From the NCBI GenBank assembly GCA_946902875.1, contig OX336336.1, positions 27,669,558 to 27,733,557 of the forward strand: DNA of 64,000 nt. Direction: 5' to 3'. Positions 10,285 through 21,300 of the stretch are shown piece by piece. Position numbers and translations under genes: made by a program. Position 1 is the stretch's first letter. Every line of letters starts with the position of its first letter. The notes below the pieces were generated by a model. It worked only from the letters and a program-made list of their open reading frames with translations, was not told the origin of the DNA and searched no databases. The stretch comes from Nematopogon swammerdamellus. Lineage: Eukaryota > Arthropoda > Insecta > Lepidoptera > Adelidae.

Positions 10285-13200
10285 AAAATGACTAAAGAAG
10301 GAAATGTATTACAAATACATAAAAGATCACAAAGAGACAGTACCAATTCAAACCAAGAAAAGGACAGAAGGGAAGTACCATCTACTTCAAATACTAGTAT
10401 GAATGCAAAAATTAAAACATTACCGGATGGACAATGCTACAGATGTGGGGGTAAATATCATAAAGCAAATAAATGCCGGTTTCAAGACACAATCTGCGAC
10501 TACTGCCATAAGAAAGGCCATTTGACAAGGGTTTGTATTCAACGACTTAACCACGATGGTAGACAAAATTACCTAACTAATAAAACAAATGACCCGACGC
10601 TCGAGGTTGAGCTGACCCAACAAGATACGGATTCTGAAATCAATTTGATACAGTCAAGAGTGAGTGATAAATTTATTGTTGCCGTCAACATTGAAGGAAA
10701 GGTATTAAAGATGGAATTCGACACAGGAGCAGCACTAAGTACAGTTTCATATAATGATTACATGGAGCTCAATCTACAAAAGAAAATCTACAAAGCTACA
10801 ATTGATTTGCGCACATACACTGGTGAGAGAATTACAGTTCATGGTGCTGTCTATGTCAAGTACACTATAAATGAGCATATATACTATGGAAAATTATACA
10901 TAATAAAGGGAAATGTTACCCCGATATTTGGCAGGGAATGGATACGCGAAACGAAAATGAATTTACACGAAATAAAGATATTACAGACGGAATCGACTAT
11001 GAAAATAACAGATATTCTTGAAGAATATGGTGATATTTTCGAATCCAATATGGGAGAAATACCTAATTACAAGGGACACATCGAACTGAAAGAAGGTACA
11101 AAACCAATATACCATAAACCTAGAAGAATTCCCTATGCATTATTGAACAAGGTGGAAAATGAATTACTGAGATTGGAAAATCTGAATATTATTACTAAAG
11201 TAGACAATTCAGAATGGGGAACTCCAATAGTACCAGTTCTTAAGCCCAATGGTGATGTACGTATATGTGCTGATTACAAGGTTACCTTAAATCAAAATAT
11301 TAGGAATGTGAATCATCCTATACCAAGAATAGAAGATATTTTTGTCAAAATGAATGGTGGAAAATATTTTTGTACATTGGATCTCACTCAAGCTTATTTA
11401 CATACGAAAATGGACGAAGAAAGCGCTAACTTACAAACAATTAGCACACATAAAGGACTGTATAAAGTAAATCGTTTGATGTTTGGAGTAAAAACAGCAC
11501 CAGGTTTATGGCAAAAATTTATGGACCAAATCCTGGGAAATATGGAAGGAGTACAATGTTTCTTAGATGACATTATAATACAAGGATCCACATTAGAAAT
11601 AACAAAACAAAGATTGCGCAAGGTATTAGAAACAATACGACATCATAACCTGAGACTAAATAAGGGAAAATGAAAATTTTTTGAAAAGTACATTCAATAC
11701 TTGGGACATTCTATTGATGAACATGGACTACACAAAAATGAAGAGAAAACGAAAGCTATTATTTGTGCAAAATGACCACAAAATCAAAAGGAATTAAGAA
11801 CATTTTTGGGACTTGCGAATTACTATAACAAATTTATACCGAACTTAGCTACAATTCTTCATCCTTTAAATAAATTACTACAGAAAAATGAAAAATATGT
11901 ATGGACGCACAATTGCGAATTAAGTTTCATTAAGGTCAAAGAAGAATTATCAAGTGAACGTACATTAGCACACTTCAATCCGACATTACCACTTTTACTA
12001 GCTACTGATGCCTCGCCAGTTGGACTAGGAGCTGTAATATCACACAAATTTGAAGATGGCACAGAGCGGCCTGTAGCTTACGCATCAAGAACACTTACAA
12101 CAAGTGAACAGAAATACAGTCAAATAGACAAAGAAGCTACTGGTATATTTTGGGCTCTAAAAAAATTCTATCCCTACTGCTACGGTAGAAAATTTACTTT
12201 AATCACAGATCACAAACCTTTGGTTTCGATCTTCAAACCTGATAGAAATTTGCCCATGATGACGGCTACAAGAATGTTTCATTATGCACACTTTCTATCT
12301 GGTTTCGACTACAATATAGTATTTAGAAAAACAGGAGATCATGCTAATGCAGATTTTCTGTCTCGCTTTCCTGTAGAACGTACGAAAGAAGATTACAAAG
12401 ACCAATCTGAAATGTTCCAATTACATCAAATTGAGACAATGCCAGTCACAATGGAAACAATTTACATTGAAACTAATAAAGACATTACATTGAAACAAAT
12501 ACTTCAAAAATTAGAGAAAGGCGAATCGCTAAAGGACCAGGGATATGAAGATAATGAATTTTCGTTACAGGATGGTTGCATTTTTAGAGGTGTCAGAATT
12601 TGTATACCACCAACATTACAAAAGGATATTCTACAAGAATTACACGTCGGACATTTAGGAATGACTAAGATGAAGGCGTTGGCAAGAAGTTATTGTTACT
12701 GGAAGAATATTGATAAAGACATTGAAGAAATGGTAAAAACGTGCAAAGAATGTTGTATGAAAAGAAATGAACCATCTAAAGTTCATCAACCATGGCAACT
12801 TCCCGAGGAACCATGGCAGAGAGTTCATATGGACTTCGCCGGACTAATAGGTGGATATTATTATCTTATTGTGGTGGATGCATACAGTAAATGGATTGAA
12901 GTTATACCTACAAAAAATACGACGTCAGAATGGTGCATTAGACAACTGAGACCGTTATTTACAACATTTGGGTTACCAATCACAGTGGTATCCGACAACG
13001 GTCCACAATTCACGGCAAGCCTATTTAATAATTTCTTGAGATCAAACGGCATCATACATAAAACATCAGCACCATACCACCCTGCTACTAACGGTTTGGC
13101 CGAACGATTTGTTCAAACTATAAAACAAGCATTAAAATCGAGCGTATACGAAAAGGTGGATCAAAATCTAAGAATAAGCAGAATACTTATGCAATTAAGG

Positions 13201-13506
13201 AAGGTACCTAACTCATCCGGCAACAGTGCTTACGAATTAATGTTTGGAAGAAATATAAGAACAAGAATCGACTTGATGAAAGCTGGTAGAATAAAAGATC
13301 AAGATAAAATATATGAAGACACCGGAGTGAGAAAATTTGATGTGGGGGAGAGGGTACAAGTCAGAAATTATTCAACTACAAAGAACCAAAAATGGATATT
13401 CGGTACAGTTAAACAGAGACTAGGTGTACTACATTACGAAGTAGAGACCGATGATGGTTTCATACACCGACGGCACATCGATCAGGTCCTGAGATGTAAG
13501 ATCTAG
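10285..13506 (+). pseudogene. Gypsy gag-pol C-terminal part: zinc knuckles, protease, RT, RNase H, integrase
   Basis: Domains in order: two zinc knuckles (CYRCGGKYHKANKC and CDYCHKKGHLTRVC); an aspartic protease (FDTGAALSTV); reverse transcriptase with PVLKPNGDVRICADYK, FCTLDLTQAY and the FLDD variant of the YxDD box; RNase H (ATDASPVGLGAV, then TDHKPL); integrase with an HHCC region (GHLGMTKMKALARSYCYW to CKEC) and a DDE core (MDFAGLI, VSDNGPQFTA). It is broken by two in-frame TGA codons at 11671-11673 and 11773-11775, in the same frame as the flanking sequence. Reading frame and domain order match Ty3/gypsy (integrase after RNase H). The stop at 13504-13506 lies nine bases before the 3' LTR. 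Confidence 0.92.
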
Positions 13507-13515
13507 AGGGAGGAC

Positions 13516-13660
13516 TGTGGTAGCCATTAGAGAAAAAGTATAATGACACTTGTCAATGATGACTTTTCAGCATTACATTTATTTATTGTCTAAAATTTGT
13601 CTAAAATGGAAATATAATATTATCACTATATATTCGTATGATTAATTCAAAAACATAACA
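13516..13660 (+). repeat. 3' LTR of the gypsy element
   Basis: This 145-bp LTR carries an 11-bp internal duplication absent from the 5' copy. It is followed directly by the target duplication GTATG. Confidence 0.9.
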
Positions 13661-13665
13661 GTATG

Positions 13666-13717
13666 TAACCCTCCCGAAGTTAATGACATGAACATGACTA
13701 ACGAAAAACCTTATATA
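13666..13717 (-). repeat. Outer part of the right inverted repeat of the split TIR element
   Basis: The block taaccctcccgaagttaatg and following actaacgaaaa is the inverse of 5195-5240. The remaining inner part of this arm lies at 5521-5544, on the other side of the gypsy insertion. Confidence 0.7.
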
Positions 13718-14151
13718 TGTGTGTTGTATTACTGATTTCATGGGGAGTGCATCCCTAAATCCCTACCTACCTACCAATCGGTTCTGGTTGGAACGCTCTC
13801 CCTTCAATACAGTACTCCTCCTCAAAGAATACTCCTCCTCTATGTTATATATAAATATAATAGGATATGCCATAGATTTATTACTGGGGAAAACACGATA
13901 GGTGAAATTTGCCAAAATGGCCACTCTTATAACCCTAAAGCCGGGTCTCCTGCGAATTTTTTTTCTTTCGAAACATTACACAGAAACATCGAAACATTGG
14001 GGTGTGTGTGGCCGTCCACATTTGTATGAAAACCATAGAGAAATAATGTTTTTTTTCATGTTTCTTGTGTAATGTTTCGAAAAAACATGCGCAGGAGACG
14101 CGGCTTAAAATAAAAACTAATCTGCGCTATCCTAATGTATTTATGCGAAGC

Positions 14152-14391
14152 GGCACATGAAAGAACAAAATTGACTCTTGCGCTATAATCAGCTGATTGT
14201 AAACGCGAAGTGGCAGAAACGAAACGTAACAAAAACGACATGCACCGCCTCAACATTAGGTTAGGGTTAATATATAGAAGATGCGTCGCGTAGCGACGCA
14301 TCTTCTTTATATTAACCCTGGTTTTTTTTTAACCTCCCAAACATCACAGCTGATGTATAGCGCAAGAGTCAATTTTGTTCTCTCATGTGCC
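14152..14391. repeat. Palindromic element with nested hairpins
   Basis: Outer arms 14152-14195 and 14348-14391 are inverted copies built around gactcttgcgctata and agctgat. At the centre, 14263-14289 and 14293-14319 form a 27-bp near-perfect stem (one mismatch) with a 3-base loop, including agaagatgcgtcgc. It is probably a foldback or MITE-type element. Nearby 13960-14110 has short inverted pieces around cgaaacattacac that recur near 42050-42080. Confidence 0.7.
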
Positions 14392-14399
14392 AGACCCAT

Positions 14400-15332
14400 A
14401 TTTATGATGGCTGCTGAACACGCTGCTGAACAAGTTTCTTACGAGTGTCGTGTCTCTTTGTAGTAGTAAGCACTTGACAGCTGACCCTGCTGAAAAAAAA
14501 AATTACCATACTGCCTTGCCACGCACAACGCATATAAAGAAAGTCGAGAAGTGAAGCAAGTTCGTCGTTCGTCCTACAGAATGGTGGGTGTATAGATAAG
14601 GTGTGTGTTGACAACATTTGAAAGGACAATGGGGGTAATTAACATACTTTGCGGAAAAACTAAATCCACCGCCCCGACATAACCTGTTGTGGCTATTCCC
14701 TAGAGTGTTTTTATAAGCCGGAGACGCGGAGGGAGTGCTGTCCCCGTCCGCCGTAACAAAGCGCAGGCACCAAAGGCAACCGAAAAGTCCGAAGCAAGGA
14801 CGGCGGGGCTGCACTTCCCGTAGCGCCGGAAAAGAGGCAATCCTAAGTCGCTATTGAAAATAAATTCGCGGAAGGCGCCATTTTGTATGGTTTTTTTTTC
14901 GTGAAATTTAATTTTTTTATTTTTGGCCCCAGTTTGGATTTCCGCAGGATAAGTCTTTTCTAATAGCAGTGTTTTGTGGAACTTTATGTTTCTTTATTTT
15001 TTTACGAGGTGCAACAAATGAAAATGAGAAGAAGAATGAAAAAACTAGAAATGGCTATACGGTCACACTATCCTTGCCTTTCCGTATGAAAAAAAAAGTT
15101 AACTGTCAGGCAGGTGCTTACTACAAAGAGATGCTCGTTTGCCGCCGGTTTTATATCCTCTTTGGCTACGGCAATATATTGGTAATCTGTGCGCTACGGT
15201 ACGGAGTTTTTTTTGCTTCTAGGTTATCCGCCATTTACAGGACCGGGCCTGAAATTAAATTTTATGAATCAAACAAATCGGAGCAGTTTTATCAAGTGAA
15301 TTGAATGTGAAGCTATCTAACTCAGCGAAAAC
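14400..15332. other. Region upstream of RFC1 with no recognised gene
   Basis: No coding domain was recognised. The stretch at 14640-14870 is GC-rich compared with its surroundings and may be part of a dispersed repeat. The last 300 bases presumably contain the RFC1 promoter, but no convincing core-promoter motif was assigned. Confidence 0.3.
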
Positions 15333-15341
15333 ATGTCGAAG
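15333..15341 (+). CDS. RFC1: RFC1 exon 1 (codes only Met-Ser-Lys)
   Basis: ATGTCGAAG is followed directly by the donor GTAAAT. The nine coding bases join in phase 0 to exon 2, giving MSKDIRSFF, the expected RFC1 N-terminus. The exon continues upstream as 5' untranslated sequence of unknown start. Confidence 0.75.
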
Positions 15342-18300
15342 GTAAATCTGAAATCCTGCACCAACCAATGACGTGCTCACTGGTTTTACGCCCGCTCGCT
15401 TGACCGCGCTCCGAACAAAATTATGCATTGTTTGCCCGGCCGCCGCTCCGCGCGCCGTCACTAACTGCCCGCTATCTAAACAAACAAACGAGTTGTTTGC
15501 CCGCCCCTCCGCCGCGCGGCACGCCGCCGAGACCACTTCAATCGAAAGCCATTAGAGCGATGATTGATGGTTACACATACTTGAAGTGTTCTGAGAATTT
15601 GTTATTAGTATTCTCAAGAAGGCCGTCGTTTATTTGATAATGTTACAAATGGAATGATTCATTCAAATAAATAAATAAATAAATAAATAAATTCGTATTG
15701 AGCTGTTGAAACACACGGGGGGACTTTTGCTCTTGTAACATGATATTGAGATTATTACGAAATCGAGATGAGTAACATATGGATGTTATATGTTTTTTGG
15801 GATCGTTATTAGTTGCTTTAACAACAGATTGATATTACCAGCGTGGATTTAAACGTAAACAACCTCTAAAGTACGTACAAAATCGAGCAAGTGAATATAG
15901 TTTGAATTCTATTGACGGCAGACGGACGGTTTCTAGGAACGAAAGAACCCCTACTATGTAAGGAAGAGACAGAAAATCAAGTGAGATCGATATTTAAATG
16001 CGTTTGAGAGGGTTAGACATAGTTTTATCATGATGGCTCAAGGGATACAAATATACCCGAGGGCAAACAACTGACATTTTTCGCTGGGTACAAATCATAC
16101 CCGAGGACAAACAACTGACATTTTTCGCTGGGTACAAATCATACCCGAAGTCAAGCGAGCGGATGTATTATTTCGATGGCTAGCGGTCCGACGCGACGCG
16201 GTTGCCGCACCCCCGCGCCCCTCTGGCGCGGCGTGCGTCCGCGCTCGCATCGGCCCGCCGCCGCCCAAGCAGTTAGTCTCTTTTTAGTGAATACACGGAC
16301 TAGACGTATCGCAGCATTTTATTTATGTCACCTACCCTAAGTCCCACATACATAGTACCAACACAACGGTACAAGTGTTGACTATTGTATACGAAACAGA
16401 TAATGTAGCAAATCCCAGCCTAGTCCATGCACCTATCTACTACCAGAATCTCACTTTCATGTCCATGCCACTTCTCAATGCACCGATACTTAGCAAACAC
16501 TAGTTTCAGTTCGATATTTCTTTCGCTCAGCGGGTGGGGTGTTCACGGCAAAATATTCAGCGTAATATATCCAGATAGGGAGCCTGGGGAAAGGTTGTAA
16601 GGGGGAAGAGAACGGCAGAAAAAATATTTCAGAAATAATAGTAGGTAACGATACGCTAAGGGGTGTATGCGTATCAGATACTGATCACGGTCCCATACCA
16701 ATTTTTTTTTACGATATAAAAACATACTTATTATGGTGAAATATGCGCACTTCACGTATTAAATTTGAGGAGTGAGTAGGTTTTTTATATCGTAAAAAAA
16801 ATTGGTATGGGAACGTGATCAGTATCTGATAACACATACACCCCTTACCGTATCGTTACCTACTAATGAAAGACCTTATACATATATGCCTCGGGTGTGA
16901 CATTGTACTGGGGAGCCAAGGTCGCAAATCGCTGGTAAGCATAATGTGTAGGCTGAGTTGAAAGACGAAAGAAGGTGTGGATCTAAGCTTGCGATGGCTT
17001 CACCGAACATATCCGGGCCCATCGGCAGTAGAGAAGGGTGTTAATCGAGGTCGGGACTAGCGAGTGGCCACTCTAAATTTCCCGCGCATGCTTCACGTTT
17101 CGGCTCGCGTCAAGCCCTCGTCAGCTAGTCTGCGTTGACTAGGACGCGGGGAAACACCAGTCCCGCTCTCGACCTCCCTCTCTCTACCTATCCATATTCT
17201 GTAGGATGCTTCCAGTGACGTTTTCGAAGCTCTCTCCATGTATGAGTGAGAATTTTTTTGCCGGAGACGTGCAGTTTTGGACAAAAAAAAATTTAACAGA
17301 TTTTCCATACAAATATACTTGATTTTTTTTAAAGCACCAAAACATTTACCCCGTCGACCTCCTCCCGCTCTCTCCCCCCTCCCTCTCTGTTTCCATCTTC
17401 TAATTCGTCAAGATGGGTGTCATATCCCTTAGTCGCCTTTTACGACATACACGGGGAGAGATGCATCCCTCCTCCCTTCCCCTCTTCCCTCCCGCAGAGG
17501 GTATGGGGTAAATTAATACCCCCCGCTCCCTCAGCCCTACCATGGCTCCCCAGTATAATGCCAGCCGTATGCCTCTCTTGACCGTATGTGGACACAGAGA
17601 GGGTTCCAGAGTTGACTAGTTCCGAATATTATAGTTTTCTAATCAAGAGATGATATTATTTCAACATTAATTTTTTTCCAGGACATCAGATCATTTTTCA
17701 TAGTACAGTCGGGTTCAAAACCGAAGAGCAAGCCCCCGGAGCCGGTGACGAGTAACGCTGTGCAGGTTATTCTAAGTGAAGATGACGTTATTCCGGACTC
17801 GCCAGATGTACATCATAACTCCAAGGTGGGAAGCAAACGGAACTCGTTCTTATTTTATGCACAAAATAATTATATCATACATACATAGCGTCACGCCTGT
17901 TTCCCGGTGGGGTAGGCAGAGACAACGGATCTCCACGTGCCACGATCCTGACACACCTCTGCCGCCTCTTCCACTCCCATAATGTTCTTCATGCATGCTC
18001 GTCGGTTACGGGTACTAAGCACTTGCCCCTTTTTGAGCAGATGCCCGATCTGGTCCAGGTACGTGCGTCTAGGGCGACCCTTCCCGACTCTTCCACTCAC
18101 ATTTGCTTCATAAATTTCTTTCCATAGTCTCCTGTCATCCATTCTTCCAACATGACCGAACCACCGAAGCATATTAATTATATCCTCCGTCCAATTTTAT
18201 TGTATTGATTAATTTAAAATAACAGAATATCTTTAACCTCTTAGTTGGCCCCCAAGTCGCTTACATCTTGGTGCAATAGTGACACCCCAGTGGGTGCCTG

Positions 18301-21300
18301 GTCCTGTCTGGGAACCACTGCCCTGTATGTTACCCAAAGCACAGATTACTTAATAGTTACATCATAACAGATAAATCACTCCATAGAAAATGTTCCTACC
18401 TTCGGGCTTTAATAGCCTACTGTTTCACGTCGCCAATCGCTGCGTGCGAAAATGTACCTTAACGATCGAGTGTAAAGTGGTTATTGCTTTGCAGCTGCGC
18501 GCAGTTGCGTGGGCGAGCGTCTATGCATACTTCGCGCGGCTGACGAATTTTCACTGAAATAGTCCGCCGGTGGCCCGTCGGGCAGTAGGTATAATGCGCG
18601 GGGCGGATCTCGGCGTGTCGCCGCCGCAGCGGTTCGTCGGTGTTCTCCCTCGCACCCGCACCGTTTTTGTATAGTGTATGCGCGTGGCGGGTCGCCCGCT
18701 GCGGCGACGACACGCCGAGATCCGTCCCGCGCATTATAGTTAGCGCGCGCAAGTACATAGAGTGCGTGAGGCCTGCCCAAAGTGTCAATCAGTGTTGGTG
18801 TATAATATTTTTAAAGAATTTTCTTTTCATAGCAGGACAAAAAGCAAAAAAAAAAACGAAGAATTATCGAAGACTCCTCAGATGAAGATGCGTCCAAAAA
18901 CAAAAAAGATACTAATAAAAGACCATCAAAATCAAATTCTAATCATAAAAAACCCATCAAGTCACCTCTCAAACAAGTATCTGCTGCTGATATGTTCGGC
19001 AGCGCTCCCATCAAGAGGACTGAGCTACCAAAAAAGAATGACACTGTGAATAAACCAAACGTCAAAACTGAGAATGGAAACAATTCGAACAGAGAAGCCG
19101 AAATCGCAATCCACTCCGACGATGATTTTGAAAAAACTCTTTTGCAAATAGACGAGCCTACCGACGTAACATGCAACATTGAAGAAAAGGCAGAAAACAA
19201 AAATAAAGAAATAAACGATAACAAAAACATTAATGTCGAAAAGCAAATAACCACAGAACCGACAATAGAAAAATCTAAACATTTTAATGCCAAAAATGGT
19301 TTGCAGACTCAAAAACATCACAATGATGACTTTACTAAAAAACTAAACGACAGTATTATTCCAAAAACACCTATAGACAGTAATATAGCAAACACTCCAA
19401 ATGACAGTAATATCTCAAGTTACAAAATCCCAAAAAAGCAGAACACGGACGTAAAGGTTTCACCAAAGAAAGACAGTACCAAGAAATCAGAAAAGAAGAG
19501 AGATTTTTCAGAGTTCTTGGAAATGGGAAGTCAAAGTGACAGGCAAAATGATGACACACCGACGTCTAAAATCAAGAAGAGGAAATGCGAGCAGAGCTTG
19601 AACGAGTCTGGTGAGCGACTTAATTATCACTACCACAGAACATACTAACCACAAATAATCTCCCCTCCAGCCATTCCTGTTACGGGAACCATAAAGCAAA
19701 CAAATGAATAAACCGTGTGGGGCCGGTACTTAAAAAGAATAGCCCCACTGCAACTCTCCCCGTGCATGTCGTGGGCGACTCAGGAATAAGGACAAGATGC
19801 CGTGCTAAAGGGCGACAGGCCAGCCACCTCTCACCTTGGCACGGTCCTTCCACCAAGTCATGCCTCGGTGGCTCAGTGGTGCGGTTGGTCGGCTGTTGTT
19901 AAGCAACACTGAGTGCGGCCAGTACTTGGATGGGTGACCGCTCAACCGTTGGAGGCTGACTGTGGTTCAGATTCCACGTTAAACTGTAGGTCCCTTCCCT
20001 TCTTACCTTACTAGGTGTTAGGGTTTATCCCGCCCGGATTGGTACAACCGCAATGAATGAAACGTCGGTCGAAACGGCTATATAAATAGTTTGTGTTTTC
20101 CTTCCAGTTCAGTGTAGCCGACATGAAATGAAGGGAAGCGCTGACATGGCGCCTAGTTCACCCGGTGTTATGGGCTGACATCATGGATGTTGTAGGTGAT
20201 GTAGCCGACCGTGTCAGTTTCCATAAAAAAAAATAAAACAAAATTTTTTTTGTTGCAGTTGTTTCGGACGAGGAGCGATTTGAGAAGAGAAGGCACTCAG
20301 CAATTTTATATCAAAAATATTTGAATAGAACGGGACCTAAGAGTCTGGGATCAAAGGAAATACCGGAGGTGAGTAATAATCATTTATGCAAGCAATACGG
20401 TACGGGCAGCTCTGAGTCAGACGGGCCACAGCACGCGCTCCGACCAGCCAATATCACCTCCGGAAAGAACTCCTGACTGACTGACTGACCTAGTAAGGGG
20501 CAAGGGAAGGGACCGACAGTTTTACACCGGTTCCACACCGTGAAGCAGCAGGCGTTGAGGCGTATGCATGTACATTTTTCAATTAGAAAAACTCCTCTGT
20601 GCGCGGGCGTGGGCGGGAGTGGGCGGAGTCGAACCTTGCACTTTGCGATCCGATAGTCCCGACGCCAAGATCGATCTGAACATCTGCCTCTGTTCGATAG
20701 GTACCTTCGAAGTGAGTGTTCAAGGTAGGACACCCAGAGGGGAACTAGCAGTCTTGGCCGCCCTAGGCCGTTTAGTACCAGCCGCCCCAATTTAGTGCAG
20801 CCGCCCCTTTCTGCAAAGTTTACAGCTAGTACCTAAAGTTTGTACCTAACAAATGTGAAGTTGTACGAAAATCAGTATTGCATTCAGTTCAACCTGCTAG
20901 AAATATTTCATTTCTCAGTTTGGTCGTTTTATGTTCACATATCGTCGCCTAAGTATCAACACCGCGGAAGTCATTTTCGGCCATTTTACAGGAACAACAA
21001 AAAACCTATTATTTCGCAAGTTTTTCAAGCATCTTTATTTTCTCTTTTCTCTTCCGTTTTCAAAGTATATTCCGTAGTTTTCAATCGTCGAATACACCTC
21101 GCGCGGCGAACACTATGGTGGACTGATGACATACGCTGTGTTTGCCAAAACAATCCGAAGCGGGTGACTTCCGCGCTGTGCATTCTTAGCCCTCTACGGC
21201 ATCTGATAGGCGGTCGTTAGGCATTTGAGCAACCAATTAGAAGACGCGTCTTTGAATCCTCTATCCAATGACATTATAATGTTTTTTCCATTTAAAAATG

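Larger units (their letters stand above)
5540..13665 (+). mobile_element. Ty3/gypsy LTR retrotransposon (interrupted and inactivated)
   Basis: The element has 5' and 3' LTRs (5545-5678 and 13516-13660), a primer-binding site after the 5' LTR, one gag-pol frame and a purine-rich tract (agagggaggac) before the 3' LTR. It is flanked by the 5-bp target duplication GTATG at 5540-5544 and 13661-13665. It has inserted into the right inverted repeat of an older element. An RTE element (6559-10271) splits gag, and two in-frame TGA codons break the RT/RNase H region, so this copy cannot be autonomous. No env-like ORF follows integrase. Confidence 0.93.

Noticed and set aside
11671..11775. Selenocysteine or stop-codon readthrough in gypsy pol
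   Set aside because: There is no supporting element; point mutation in one dead copy is simpler.
5540..13665. An endogenous errantivirus with env
   Set aside because: The integrase frame ends nine bases before the 3' LTR and no third ORF is present.
19880..19960. A 5S rRNA gene
   Set aside because: Only about 45 bases resemble 5S, and they sit inside every head-bearing SINE-1 copy.
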